A DNA stretch of 64,000 nt from Actinomycetota bacterium (GTDB lineage: Bacteria > Actinomycetota > Actinomycetes > Propionibacteriales > Propionibacteriaceae): assembly GCA_020161795.1 (NCBI GenBank), contig JAIUOR010000033.1, positions 62,001-126,000 on the forward strand, in the 5' to 3' direction. This document shows, in pieces, positions 52,569-61,504 of this stretch. Made by a program: the position numbers and the translations under genes. How positions within the stretch are numbered: position 1 is the stretch's first letter; the number at the start of each line of letters is the position of its first letter. The notes under the pieces are model-generated. The model was not told the origin of the DNA and made no database searches. It was given only the letters and a program-made list of their open reading frames with translations.

Positions 52569-53570
52569 ATGTCGCAGCCGTCCTACCGCGGGTTCCGGCG
52601 TTGGCTGCCGATCTCCCCGCCGCCCCAGACGCGGCCGCGGCCGGCCGCCGATCGCGCGGCGGCGCTGGCGCGGTTCGAGGAACTCTGCGCGACCGACGAC
52701 GCGCGGGTGGGCGAGGCCACCCGCACCCGGCTGTTCGAGCCGTCCGGCGAGGCGCTGGCCACGATCGTCGCCTGGCACGGCTTCACCAACGCGCCGAGCC
52801 AGTTCGTGGCGGTGGCGGGCGCCCTCGCGGAGCAGGGCTACCGCGTCCTGGTGCCCCGGCAGCCCTACCAGGGCTTCACCGATGTGCTCAACCGATCGCT
52901 GGCCGAACTCACCACGCAGGATCTCATCGACCATGTCGACACCTGCGTCGACATCGCCGCCGGCTTCGGCGACCCGGTGTGGGTCGTCGGCCTGTCCGCC
53001 GGCGGGGTGCTGGCAGCCTGGGCGGCCGCCACGCGGGGCGAGGTGCAGCGGGCCATCCTGCTGGCGCCGCTGGTGGCGCCGAAGGGCGTCCCGATGCCCG
53101 TGGTGCGGATGCTGGTGAAGTTCCCCCGGATCGTGCCCGGGTTCTACTACTGGTGGGATCCGCGGGTGAAGGAGAACCTCGGCCACAGTCCGCACGCCTA
53201 CCCGGGCTTCCCGGTGCCCGGCCTGATGCCCTACCTGCACCTCTCCGAAGCGATGTTCGACGCCACCGTCGAGGCGCGGCATCAGCTGACCCGGGTGGTG
53301 CTGGTCTCCAACCCTGGGGATTTCGCCATCCGCCGCGATGCCGCTCGCAGCTTCGCCACCAGCATCTTCGCCGGTCATGCCGACTACTACGGCGAGGCGA
53401 CCGTCGACGGCGACCTCGGGTGGTGGCACGACTTCGTCGATCCCTGGTCGCCGCACCGCGGCACCACCGAGCAGGTCGTGGCGGTGCTGCTGGCCGGCTT
53501 CGGGGTGGACGACCCGACGGCCGGCGGTGTCCTCGTCCCGCCCCTGCTGCAGCGTCAGCCCGGCGGCTGA
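52569..53570 (+). CDS. Alpha/beta hydrolase
   Basis: 333-residue cytosolic serine hydrolase. Oxyanion region AWHGFTNAPSQF, nucleophile elbow GLSAGGVLA (Ser in G-x-S-x-G), then a lid-like stretch with FYYWWDPRVKENLG, and a C-terminal SNPGDFAI / HDFVDPWSPH region that should hold the acid and His. Resembles carboxylesterase/monoacylglycerol lipase relatives of actinobacteria. ATG at 52569 with GGGGGA upstream; earlier open frame is non-coding. Monocistronic or read with the protease gene 32 bases later. Substrate unknown. Confidence 0.87.
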   Translation: MSQPSYRGFRRWLPISPPPQTRPRPAADRAAALARFEELCATDDARVGEATRTRLFEPSGEALATIVAWHGFTNAPSQFVAVAGALAEQGYRVLVPRQPYQGFTDVLNRSLAELTTQDLIDHVDTCVDIAAGFGDPVWVVGLSAGGVLAAWAAATRGEVQRAILLAPLVAPKGVPMPVVRMLVKFPRIVPGFYYWWDPRVKENLGHSPHAYPGFPVPGLMPYLHLSEAMFDATVEARHQLTRVVLVSNPGDFAIRRDAARSFATSIFAGHADYYGEATVDGDLGWWHDFVDPWSPHRGTTEQVVAVLLAGFGVDDPTAGGVLVPPLLQRQPGG

Positions 53571-53602
53571 GCTTCCCGGTCGTTCCACCCAAAGGAGGGT
53601 TC

Positions 53603-55141
53603 ATGAACACGAAGGTCTGGCTGGCCGGGCTCAGCCTGGGTGCGCTGCTGGCAGGGTGCGCGGTGACTCCGCCGTACGACACGACGCCTCCGCCCGATCC
53701 CACCCCTCCGGCGGGTACTCTGCCCGATCCGGCCACGCCGCTGGGGCTGGACGAGCTGGCCGCCTTCGGCGGCGTCGCGATGCTGGTGGCCGGCTCCAAC
53801 TGCACCGGAACCCTGATCGACACCGGGGTGCCTTCCGGCCCCGCGTACGTCCTGACGAACGGGCACTGCGTCGGCGATGTCGGCCGTTCCAGGCAGGTGA
53901 CGACGCTCGATGAGGAGTGGTGGGGCGAAGCACAGTTCTTCCGCGCGGCCGGCAACCTCGACAACACCTATTCCGCCGAGGTGGTGCAACTCGCCTACTC
54001 GACGATGCGGCATACCGACACCGCCATCGTGCGGCTCGCCCCGACGCTCGGCGAACTCCAGGCACAGGGGGTGCGCGCGGTGCGGATCGCCGCCGCCGAG
54101 CCCGCTGAAGGAGCGCAGGTGGTGAACATCGGTGTGCCGGTGCAGAATCTCGATGAGGACGACTGGGTGCTGCGAGAGGGTCGCTGCTCACTCGGTGCCC
54201 AGCACTCCCTCCTGGAGTTCGGCTGGCTCTGGCAAGGCGCCTGGAGCAACGACTGCCCGGGCATCATCCAGGGCTCGAGCGGCTCACCGCTGTTCGAGGT
54301 CGACGACTCCGGCCCGGTGCAGATCGTCGGCATGATCAACACCACCTCGTCGGGGATCGACCCTGCCGCGGGCGGGGACTGCTGGATCAACCGGCCGTGC
54401 CAGGTGACCCCCGATGAGGTCACGATGGTCCCTGACACCGCCTACGCCCAATCGGTGGCGGGCATCGGCCGGTGCTTCGATACGGCAACCGGGGTGTTCG
54501 CGACCGGTGGGGAGTGCCCGCTGCCGGTCTCCGATGTCTGGGCGGAGGAGGGCGGCGGCTGGTTCCGCGGCGGCGACGAACCCGACAGCGCCGGTCGCAT
54601 GCCGCAGGTGCGGCTGGTCGGCCGCGAGGCGGGCACGGTGCGCACCGCCCTCGTCCCGCTCGGGGACGGCACCGCCTGCCAGGCGCCGGAGACCTACGCG
54701 GGCTCAGAGCCCCAGTCGCTACCGGAAGCTGGGGAGCACCCCTGGGATTCCTCGATCGGCCTCACGTTGTCGGTCGATCTACCCGTCACCGAGGGCCACT
54801 ACCTGCTGTGCGCGGTGCGCGGCGATGCCTACGCAGCCGCCGCGGGCGTGCACTTCGCCGTCGATCGGACGCCGCCGCTGCAGCCGGCCGGTGCGGAGGT
54901 TGAACGTCTCGACGGGGCAGTGATGGTGCGGCCGTTCCTCGATCCGCCCGAGCTGACCTCCGTCCGCTTCACGTGGGGGCCGCAGGGCCAGGTCGACTGC
55001 GAGGACACCTCCGCGTTCCAGGAGTTCTTCATGGTTCCGCTCACCCTGATGGCCGACGAGTTGCCGGCGACGTACTGCATCTACGGAATGGATGCGGCCG
55101 GCAACCGCACCGCGGTGGAGCAGATCGAGATCCCGGCCTAG
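53603..55141 (+). CDS. Trypsin-like serine protease lipoprotein
   Basis: 512-residue surface lipoprotein. Lipobox LLAGC (Cys19), then a Pro/Thr-rich spacer. The chymotrypsin-fold domain (about 50-300) has the triad His88 (LTNGHCVG), Asp139 (MRHTDTAIVRL) and Ser226 (GSSGSPLF), with several Cys likely forming disulfides. The C-terminal 200 residues are beta-rich, Cys-containing and unassigned (TYCIYGMDAAGNRT at the end suggests an Ig/Fn3-like module). ATG at 53603 with AAGGAGGG 5 bases upstream. Ends in a hairpin that also covers the stop of the convergent gene. Confidence 0.9.
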   Translation: MNTKVWLAGLSLGALLAGCAVTPPYDTTPPPDPTPPAGTLPDPATPLGLDELAAFGGVAMLVAGSNCTGTLIDTGVPSGPAYVLTNGHCVGDVGRSRQVTTLDEEWWGEAQFFRAAGNLDNTYSAEVVQLAYSTMRHTDTAIVRLAPTLGELQAQGVRAVRIAAAEPAEGAQVVNIGVPVQNLDEDDWVLREGRCSLGAQHSLLEFGWLWQGAWSNDCPGIIQGSSGSPLFEVDDSGPVQIVGMINTTSSGIDPAAGGDCWINRPCQVTPDEVTMVPDTAYAQSVAGIGRCFDTATGVFATGGECPLPVSDVWAEEGGGWFRGGDEPDSAGRMPQVRLVGREAGTVRTALVPLGDGTACQAPETYAGSEPQSLPEAGEHPWDSSIGLTLSVDLPVTEGHYLLCAVRGDAYAAAAGVHFAVDRTPPLQPAGAEVERLDGAVMVRPFLDPPELTSVRFTWGPQGQVDCEDTSAFQEFFMVPLTLMADELPATYCIYGMDAAGNRTAVEQIEIPA

Positions 55142-55163
55142 CCGGCCGGTTCGCCGGCGGCTA
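55139..55163. terminator. Bidirectional terminator overlapping two stop codons
   Basis: TAGCCGGCCGG / CCGGCGGCTA stem (one bulged G) closed by a stable TTCG tetraloop. The TAG at each end is the stop codon of one of the convergent genes (53603 + and 55161 -), a very compact arrangement. Confidence 0.8.
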
Positions 55164-56558
55164 TTCCGCCACCCAGAGCGGGTGGCCGCCGGGAACGGCG
55201 AAGAGCGATTCGCCGGTGCCCAGGTCGATCACCGCGGTCACCGAGTGGTCGGTGGCGCCGGAGGTCAGATCGTCCACCGGGGCTGAGACGTCGAGAATCT
55301 CCGTCCAGGCGTACTGGCCGTTGCTCGACACCCCGCTCTCGAGCAGCCTGCCGAGCTCGGGGGAGACGGTCGCGACGGTCGAGGTGGTGCCGTCCCGGGT
55401 GTGTTCCAGCCGCGACGTGATGCGCGCCACGTCGTCGGCGTAGCTGACATCGTCGAACTGCTGCACCCACTCGGCCGGGGTGATCATGGTGCGGTTGCCG
55501 GCCAGGACATCGGTGTCGCCGGCGTCTCCCGGCGACGGCAGCGCCGTCGTCTTGCCGGAACCGAGGTCGAGCATCGACTCGTCCGCCCCGCTCAGCACGA
55601 CCAGGGTGGTGGTGCCCGGGAGGAAGCCGAGCAGCCGGTCGTGGCTGCCGAGCGGCGCCAGCGTCGAGCCCGGGTCGACCCCGGTCAGGAAGACCTGTCC
55701 GGAATCGTCCTGCAGCACCAGCGACCGCGTGCCGGGAATGAACGCCCAGTCGGTCACCCGCAGTTCGCCGCCGTCAGCCGCCGCGATCTCGCGGGGATCC
55801 TGCGCCAGGTCGGTCATGTCCTGCAGGAACAGGGTGTTGTCGTAGAACCGCTCGCCCTCGGCGTCCTCGCCGGTCACCGTGTAGCCCACCAGGCCCTGCT
55901 CGGGCGAGCCGCCGAGCAGGCCGACCGCGGCGCCGGCGGGGGTCGCCAGGGTGGCGAGTTCGGAATCCGGGCCGGCGGAGACGACCAGCCTGGATTCCAG
56001 ATCGCCCTCGCGGGCGATCGCCACCACCATGTCGGCGACGACGGTGTAGGCCTCGATACCGGGGGTGGCCAGGACGGTCACGGGATCGCCGCCCGGCTCG
56101 GTGCGCACCACCCGGTCGTCGGCGCCGAAGGCCCATGGCCCGCGGCTCAGCAGCGAATAGACGGCGTAGCCGGGCGTCGTGAACGAGTAGGTCCAGTCGG
56201 CGTGGATGCCGGTATGCCGGCTGCGGAGGCCGGTGACGGTGACGGTGTAGTCGGTCGCGTAGGCCAACGGGCGGGTGAGCCGGACGATCACCTGGGCATC
56301 GCGGGATTCGACGGTGAAGTCGGCCGCGGGGGTGATCGACACCTGGTCGGCGGTCACGGCGTCCAGTGGTTGCCGTCCGCGCAGCACCAGTTGCTGGCCG
56401 CCGGCCGCCACCGCCCGCTCGACGGCCAGTGTCGCGTCGACGAGATCGGGCCCGCGCCGCGCCCCCATCACGCCGAGGATGCCCGCGACGAGGGCGAGCG
56501 CTCCGGCCAGACCGAACGCGAGCGTCCAGAAGCCGCGGGCGCTGGAATCAGTAGTCAT
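55161..56558 (-). CDS. Membrane-anchored protein with Ig-like and beta-propeller-like regions
   Basis: 465-residue protein of unknown function. One N-terminal helix (about residues 9-32) anchors it with the bulk outside. Residues 35-130 look like a bacterial Ig-like (Big_5) domain (ADQVSITPAADFTV; YATDYTVTVTGLRS; WTYSFTTPG). The rest is a series of short beta repeats with the spacing of a six-bladed propeller (GYAVYSLLSRG, LLGGSPEQGLVGYTVT, LGSHDRLLGFLPGTTTLVVL). It overlaps the end of the TIGR03943 gene by 11 bases, so it belongs to the same transcript. No catalytic motif seen. Confidence 0.7.
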   Translation of the reverse strand: MTTDSSARGFWTLAFGLAGALALVAGILGVMGARRGPDLVDATLAVERAVAAGGQQLVLRGRQPLDAVTADQVSITPAADFTVESRDAQVIVRLTRPLAYATDYTVTVTGLRSRHTGIHADWTYSFTTPGYAVYSLLSRGPWAFGADDRVVRTEPGGDPVTVLATPGIEAYTVVADMVVAIAREGDLESRLVVSAGPDSELATLATPAGAAVGLLGGSPEQGLVGYTVTGEDAEGERFYDNTLFLQDMTDLAQDPREIAAADGGELRVTDWAFIPGTRSLVLQDDSGQVFLTGVDPGSTLAPLGSHDRLLGFLPGTTTLVVLSGADESMLDLGSGKTTALPSPGDAGDTDVLAGNRTMITPAEWVQQFDDVSYADDVARITSRLEHTRDGTTSTVATVSPELGRLLESGVSSNGQYAWTEILDVSAPVDDLTSGATDHSVTAVIDLGTGESLFAVPGGHPLWVAE

Positions 56559-57324
56559 AGGGCTGCGCCGGCCGTTCGATGGAATCGATCGAGGACGGCT
56601 TCAACACCACGCCGCCGGTGGTGCTCGCCTCGGAGGTGACCAGCGTCCCGGTGACCTCCAGCCAGCCGTCCACCGGGTGGCTGTCGGCCCACGCCGGCGA
56701 CGTGACCGGGATGCCGACCGGTTGGGCGTCCACGGTGCAGCAGGTCACCACGAACCGCGCCAGATAGAACACGTCAGGGTTGCCGTCGGGGGCCGGGGTG
56801 ACGAACCCGGAGAGGGTGATCTGCTGACCGGCGTAGGTGACCGCTGTGGCGGGGTGGGAGAGCAGCGCCGCCCAGTCGCGCAGCTGGAAGGTGGCCGGAT
56901 CGGCGCCGACCAGCTGCGCATCGGCCTCGATCGAGGAGTTCAGGTCACGCTGCTCGACGGTCGTGGTGGTGAGGGTGGCCGGTGGCAGTACCAGCAGCCC
57001 GACCACCAGCGCGAGCGCGGCCAGCACCCCGCCGCTGCCCTGCAGCCGGCCGCGCCAGCCGGTCGGCGCCGGGTGGTCGTGGTCGTCGCCGGGCTCGGCG
57101 ATCGCATGGGCCGCGATGGTGGCGACCAGGCCGAGCCCGACCAGGATCGCGGTGAAGGTGAAGTAACGCGGGTGGATGTAGAGGCCGAGCTGGCCGGTGG
57201 CGGCCAGCCAGAGCGTGGCGATGCTGCCGGTCAGCGCCAGCAGCAGGCCGGTCGAGGGCCAGGGGGAGCGTCGGATGGGCTGGCCGGAGGCGTCCGCGTG
57301 CTGGGGATGTCGTTCAGAGGACAA
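56548..57324 (-). CDS. TIGR03943-family (DUF1980) membrane protein, partner of YraQ-type permease
   Basis: 258-residue protein with two to four N-terminal membrane helices and a soluble C-terminal domain (about 125-250). The domain has the TIGR03943 pattern: an OB-like ITLSGFVTP strand, FYLARFVVTCCTVDAQPVGIPV with its Cys-Cys pair, and WLEVTGTL. A His/Asp-rich loop (GDDHDHP) lies between the helices. Family members always sit beside the DUF318/YraQ permease, as here (start overlaps the permease stop by 11 bases), and in several bacteria the pair is under Zur control. Likely role: zinc-related transport or metallochaperone function; mechanism unknown. Confidence 0.88.
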   Translation of the reverse strand: MSSERHPQHADASGQPIRRSPWPSTGLLLALTGSIATLWLAATGQLGLYIHPRYFTFTAILVGLGLVATIAAHAIAEPGDDHDHPAPTGWRGRLQGSGGVLAALALVVGLLVLPPATLTTTTVEQRDLNSSIEADAQLVGADPATFQLRDWAALLSHPATAVTYAGQQITLSGFVTPAPDGNPDVFYLARFVVTCCTVDAQPVGIPVTSPAWADSHPVDGWLEVTGTLVTSEASTTGGVVLKPSSIDSIERPAQPYDY

Positions 57325-58348
57325 GGTTCAACCCCATTCCGAGCACGAGGACGCAGAGCGCGACCAGAGTGGCGATCAGCGCGAGCGCGCGGGTGGTGAA
57401 GGTGGTGCGAAGCAGCGCGAGCATCTTGATGTCGATCATCGCGCCGAAGACCAGGAAGGCCACGATTCCGCCCGGCATGAAGGTGGCCGAGAAGGACAGG
57501 ATGAAGAAGGCGTCCACGTTCGAGCAGACCGAGACGACGAAGGCCAGTGCCATCAGCACCAGCACCGACAGCAGCGGGTTGCTGCCCAGTTCGACCAGGA
57601 CGGAGCGCGGGATGCCGACCTGGATGGCACCGGCGATCATCGAGCCGGCCACCAGTGCGGGCAGCATGACGGTGGTCTCCTCGGCGAACAGCCGTGCCGA
57701 ACGGATGGTGCGGGTCTGGGGAACGCCCGGTTCGGCGTGGCAGCGGGCCTCGAAGCCGGCGGTGAGCAGCGAGGACGGATCGGGGTGGCGGCTGAACAGC
57801 CAGCCCAGCAGGTTGGCGATCACGAAGGCGCCGCCGATCCGGGCGACCAGGATGCCGTCCTCCCAGCCGAAGGCCTGATAGGTGGTGATGATCGTCACCG
57901 GGTTGAGGATGGGCGCGGCCAGCAGGAAGGTGAGCGCGTCCCCGACCCCCAGTCCGCGCATCATCAGGCCGCGGGCCAGCGGCACGTTGCCGCACTCGCA
58001 GACCGGGAACAGCACCCCCAGCACGGAGAGCGCGATTCTGCGGAGGAAGGGATTGCGCGGCAGGTAGCGCTGCCAGACCCGATCGGGCACCCAGACCTGC
58101 ACCAGGATAGAGATCGCGATCCCCAGGAAGACGAAGGGCAGCGACTCGACGAAGACGCTGACCGACAGGGTGACGAAGTCGCGTCCGGCGTCCGGCAGCC
58201 AGGCGGTCCAGGCCGGGTCGGCGACCAGCCGCAGCCCGAGCATCACGGCTGCGAGCGCCAGGATCACCCCTACCCGGATCAGCATCGGGCCCCGGCGACC
58301 GGGCGCGGGCGCGGTCAACCCCGACGGGCGCGACGCGGTCGACTGCAT
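57314..58348 (-). CDS. Permease of the YraQ/DUF318 (ArsP-like) family
   Basis: 344-residue membrane permease with about eight to ten helices. Signatures: FPVCECGNVPLARGLMMRGL (Cys-x-Cys in helix 4) and its symmetric partner SVCSNVDAFFILSFSATF, plus APILNPVTIITTYQAFG. Related to ArsP organoarsenical efflux and to zinc-linked permeases; the TIGR03943 partner and the znu neighbours favour a zinc or metal-complex role. Starts 193 bases after znuB, so it may be on the znu transcript or have its own promoter. Confidence 0.88.
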   Translation of the reverse strand: MQSTASRPSGLTAPAPGRRGPMLIRVGVILALAAVMLGLRLVADPAWTAWLPDAGRDFVTLSVSVFVESLPFVFLGIAISILVQVWVPDRVWQRYLPRNPFLRRIALSVLGVLFPVCECGNVPLARGLMMRGLGVGDALTFLLAAPILNPVTIITTYQAFGWEDGILVARIGGAFVIANLLGWLFSRHPDPSSLLTAGFEARCHAEPGVPQTRTIRSARLFAEETTVMLPALVAGSMIAGAIQVGIPRSVLVELGSNPLLSVLVLMALAFVVSVCSNVDAFFILSFSATFMPGGIVAFLVFGAMIDIKMLALLRTTFTTRALALIATLVALCVLVLGMGLNLVL

Positions 58349-58463
58349 GATCCTGCCTGGGTCGGGGAAGCTGGTGGCAGTTTAGCTGGCACGGCACTGG
58401 CGGCTGGCGAACGCCACTCGGTCGGAGGGGGCACCCGCCGGCAGACCGGCGGGAGGATTCGCA

Positions 58464-58503
58464 CCGAACTTGCCCAAAATCGGGCCAGGTCGGCGGAATT
58501 CGG
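58464..58503. repeat. Possible dispersed imperfect palindrome between znuB and the permease
   Basis: 40-bp element with ends CCGAACTTGCCC and GGCGGAATTCGG, which are imperfect inverse complements. The inverse complement aligns with 43853-43891 inside copA. The only extended feature of the 193-base gap besides GC-rich spacer. Confidence 0.5.
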
Positions 58504-58541
58504 GCATCCAGAGCGCAGATCCTCCCGCGCCCCTGGCGTCA

Positions 58542-59531
58542 TCAGTGCTCGTAGTAGTGGTCGCCATGGGCCGCGTGGCGGTGCCCGTCGTGGACGTAGT
58601 CGATGTGACCGGCATGCTCGACGGCCACGTGCTCGCAGCCGGGGCCGTGGACGTGCGGGTGGTCTTCGGTGACCTGCTCGGGGAGTGGCTCGTCGTCCGG
58701 CGATCCCACCTCGATCGGGCGGTCCGGGCGTCCCTGCAGCAGGCGGGAGACCGGCCAACTGGCGGCGAACAGCAGGATCGCGATCACCACGATCAGCGCG
58801 CCGGGAGCGGTGTTGAGGTAGTACGAGCCGATCGTCCCGGAGACCGCTGCCGTCGCGCCCAGCCCCATGGAGACGAACAGCCCGGCCCGGAAGCCGGTGG
58901 CCAGCTGGGTTCCGGTCGCCACCGGAACCACCATCAGCGCGCTCACCAGCAACAGGCCGACGGTGCGCATCGAGACGGTGACGGTGATCGCGGCCAGCGC
59001 CACCACGAGGATGTTCAGCCACCGGGTGGGCAGCCCGATGGTGCGGGCGAAGGGCTCGTCCGCCGAGACCGCGAAGAGCTGGGGCATCAGCCCGATGGCG
59101 ACCAGCAGCACGACCGCTCCCAGCACGGCGATCGCCCAGAGGTCGGCGGCGCCCACCGTGAGCAGGGAGCCGAACAGGTAGCCGGCTAGCGCTCCCGCGC
59201 CCTGACCGGCGAAGGCGGCCAGCAGCAGGCCGCCGGCCAGGCCGCCGTAGAAGATGATCGCCAGCCCGACGTCGCCATGGGCACGGCCGGATTCGCGCAG
59301 CAACTCGATGCCCACCGCGCCGATCACGCAGACCGCGATCGCCAGCGGCAGTGGAGCGGCTCCGGTCAGCATCGCCAGGCCTACGCCGGCCACCGCCAGG
59401 TGGCCCAGGCCGTCGCCGAGCAGGCTGAGCCGGCGCTGCACGATGTAGGTGCCGATGGCCGGCGCGGTGACGCCGGTGATGACGGCGGCCAGCAGCGCTC
59501 GTTGCATGAATTCCAGGGCGAGCCAGTCCAT
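58542..59531 (-). CDS. znuB: Zinc ABC transporter permease ZnuB with His-rich tail
   Basis: 329-residue ABC-3 family permease with about eight helices (ITGVTAPAIGTYIVQRRLSLLGDGLGHLAVAGVGL; TVGLLLVSALMVVPVATG) that moves zinc delivered by ZnuA. The last 37 residues form a His-rich tail (GPGCEHVAVEHAGHIDYV; HDGHRHAAHGDHYYEH), an unusual extension. This tail is plainly homologous to the free-standing 49-residue protein encoded at 61505. ATG overlaps the znuC stop (TGATG), so translationally coupled. Confidence 0.94.
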   Translation of the reverse strand: MDWLALEFMQRALLAAVITGVTAPAIGTYIVQRRLSLLGDGLGHLAVAGVGLAMLTGAAPLPLAIAVCVIGAVGIELLRESGRAHGDVGLAIIFYGGLAGGLLLAAFAGQGAGALAGYLFGSLLTVGAADLWAIAVLGAVVLLVAIGLMPQLFAVSADEPFARTIGLPTRWLNILVVALAAITVTVSMRTVGLLLVSALMVVPVATGTQLATGFRAGLFVSMGLGATAAVSGTIGSYYLNTAPGALIVVIAILLFAASWPVSRLLQGRPDRPIEVGSPDDEPLPEQVTEDHPHVHGPGCEHVAVEHAGHIDYVHDGHRHAAHGDHYYEH

Positions 59532-60307
59532 CACAGCGCCTCCAGCCCGGTCTGGTGGGGACGGGGACGGTTGGCGGCCAACTCGCTGATCTCGTGGCCC
59601 CCGTGGTGGTGGGAGGGATCGGGGGTGTGCGGCACCACCCGTCCGTCCTGCACGAAGATGGTGCGGTCGATCACCTCGGCGAAGGGACCGAGTTCGTGCA
59701 GCACCATCACGACCGTGACGCCGTCGGCGATGAGCCGGCGGGCGACATCGGCGAGCAGTTGCTGGGTGACGTGGTCGACCCCGGCCAGCGGTTCGTCCCA
59801 GAGCATCAGCTGGGCGCCCGAGGCCAGTGCCCGGGCGATCAGGACGCGTTGCTGCTGACCGCCGGAGAGCCGGACGAACCGGTGCCGGGCCCGCTCGGTC
59901 AGGTCGACCGCGGCCAGGGCGTCGGCGATCGCCTGCTTGTCGGCGGCGGATTCGGGCCAGAACGCGCGGCGATGGCCCAGGCGCCCGCTGGCGACCACCT
60001 CGCGGGCGGTGGCCTGCTGCACCAGGATGCCGCTGCGCTGGGGCACGTAGCCGAGCTTGTTCCAATCCCGGAAGTCCTCCAGCCGGGTGCCGAAGAGCTC
60101 GACCTCGCCGCGATGCGGGACGAGGCCGAGCAGGGCACGCATCAGGGTGGTCTTGCCGGAGCCGTTGTTGCCCAGGATGGCGACCGCCTCGCCCTGGGTG
60201 ATCGCCAGGTCGACGTCGCGGACGATCGGGACGCCGCCCAGCAGCACGCCGAGGCCGGCGGCAGAGATCGCCGCCGGCCCCGGTGCCTGCTCAGAGGTCA
60301 GCCGCAC
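59531..60307 (-). CDS. znuC: Zinc ABC transporter ATP-binding protein ZnuC
   Basis: 258-residue ABC ATPase: Walker A GNNGSGKTT, Q-loop VPQRSG, signature LSGGQQQR, Walker B LMLWDEP, H-loop VLHE. A short His cluster (PDPSHHHGGHE) lies near the C-terminus. Overlaps znuA by 10 bases and znuB by 1, i.e. one tight operon znuA-znuC-znuB. Confidence 0.95.
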   Translation of the reverse strand: MRLTSEQAPGPAAISAAGLGVLLGGVPIVRDVDLAITQGEAVAILGNNGSGKTTLMRALLGLVPHRGEVELFGTRLEDFRDWNKLGYVPQRSGILVQQATAREVVASGRLGHRRAFWPESAADKQAIADALAAVDLTERARHRFVRLSGGQQQRVLIARALASGAQLMLWDEPLAGVDHVTQQLLADVARRLIADGVTVVMVLHELGPFAEVIDRTIFVQDGRVVPHTPDPSHHHGGHEISELAANRPRPHQTGLEAL

Positions 60308-61314
60308 TGGTTGGCTGTCCGCAGGGAAGCCAGGTTGGAGCGCATCACCTCAAGGTAGTCGTTTCCGCGGGATTCCGGGGTCAGTCCCTCCAGCGGATCC
60401 AGCACGTCGGTCTTCAGCCCCAGGTCTCCGGCGATCGATTCCGACACCACCGGGGAGACCAGGGTCTCGAAGAAGATCGTGGTCACGCCCTCGGCCTTGG
60501 CGATCTCGTGCACTTCGGCGATCCGCGCGGCGGTCGGCTCCACGTCCGGCTCGACGCCGCGGATGCCGACCTGCTCCAGGTCGTAGCGGTGGGCGAGGTA
60601 GCCGAAGGCGGCGTGCGAGGTGATGAAGGCGTGGATCTGGCAGTTGGCCAGGCCGGCCTTGAACTCGCCGTCCAGGACTCCGAGGTCGTTGAGCAGGAGG
60701 TCGGTGTTGACCTTCAGGGTCTCGGCCGCCTCGGGGCGGGCGTCGATCAGGGCATCGCGGACGTGCTCGGCGACCGTGGCCAGGTTGGTCGGGTCGAGCC
60801 AGGTGTGGGGGTCGAGCCCGCCCTCCTCGTGCTCGTCCTCGTGGGCCTCTTCGTCGTGATCGCCGTCCTCGTCATGGCCGGCTTCCTCCCCGTGACCGTG
60901 GCCGTCGTCGACCGTGGCCGGGATGAGCTTCAGGAAGGAGGCGGCGTCCACCGTCCGCTGTGCGTTGGCCTGGGCCAGCGCGGCGTCGACGGCGGGCTGG
61001 AAGCCCTCCTGGAAGACGACCAGATCGGCTGAGGAGAGCAGGGCCACCTGCTGTGGCGCCAGTTCGAGATCGTGGGGTTCGGCGCCCGGGGCGGTCAGGT
61101 TCTCGACCGTGACCAGGTCCCCGCCCACGCGCTCGGCGACGAACTGGAAGGGGTAGAAGGCCACCGCCACCGAGAGTTGCTCGGTCTGGGCGGCGCCCGG
61201 GGTGCTGGCCCCCGGCGAGGTGGGAGTCCCGGCTGGGGTGGAACAGGCCGCCAGTGAGGTCAGAGCGAAGGCGGCGCCCACCAGGAAGGCAGCAGGACGA
61301 GCAGAAAATGTCAT
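60298..61314 (-). CDS. znuA: Zinc-binding lipoprotein ZnuA
   Basis: 338-residue cluster A-I substrate-binding protein. Lipobox LAAC (Cys24). Zinc ligands are visible in APGAEPHDLELAPQQ, in HTWLDPTNL after the long His/Asp/Glu-rich loop (HGHGEEAGHDEDGDHDEEAH, about 185-210; the loop marks zinc rather than manganese specificity), in ITSHAAFGYLAHRY and in FFETLVSP. Of several in-frame ATGs I choose 61314, which leads straight into the signal peptide. A Zur-like box overlaps this start. Confidence 0.94.
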   Translation of the reverse strand: MTFSARPAAFLVGAAFALTSLAACSTPAGTPTSPGASTPGAAQTEQLSVAVAFYPFQFVAERVGGDLVTVENLTAPGAEPHDLELAPQQVALLSSADLVVFQEGFQPAVDAALAQANAQRTVDAASFLKLIPATVDDGHGHGEEAGHDEDGDHDEEAHEDEHEEGGLDPHTWLDPTNLATVAEHVRDALIDARPEAAETLKVNTDLLLNDLGVLDGEFKAGLANCQIHAFITSHAAFGYLAHRYDLEQVGIRGVEPDVEPTAARIAEVHEIAKAEGVTTIFFETLVSPVVSESIAGDLGLKTDVLDPLEGLTPESRGNDYLEVMRSNLASLRTANQCG

Positions 61315-61328
61315 GGTAATCATTCTCA
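61314..61328 (-). promoter_or_regulatory. Zur-like box over the znuA start
   Basis: TGAGAATGATTACCA on the minus strand matches the actinobacterial Zur pattern (TGAnAATGATTnTCA) at most positions. A TTGACA -35 lies about 24 bp upstream, so the site would cover the -10 and start codon, and zinc-loaded Zur should repress znuACB. No zur gene is in the window. Confidence 0.7.
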
Positions 61329-61504
61329 TACTCATCGGACGGAGGTGTCAAAGCCGTCCGCAGGACGAAATGGTCCGGCTCGTGCAAGGCGTACTCGGGC
61401 GTACGTCGCCCCTTGGTTGCCGACTGAGTCCGGTGGTCAGCTCGCCGACCGGGACTGCCCGGCGGTTCGGGTTTCGGCAGACTCAGCCGGCGAGGCGGTG
61501 ACTT

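Noticed and set aside
61397..61411. GGGCG-TACGT-CGCCC hairpin upstream of znuA considered as a riboswitch
   Set aside because: A single 5-bp stem with no surrounding conserved structure; regulation is better explained by the Zur-like box.
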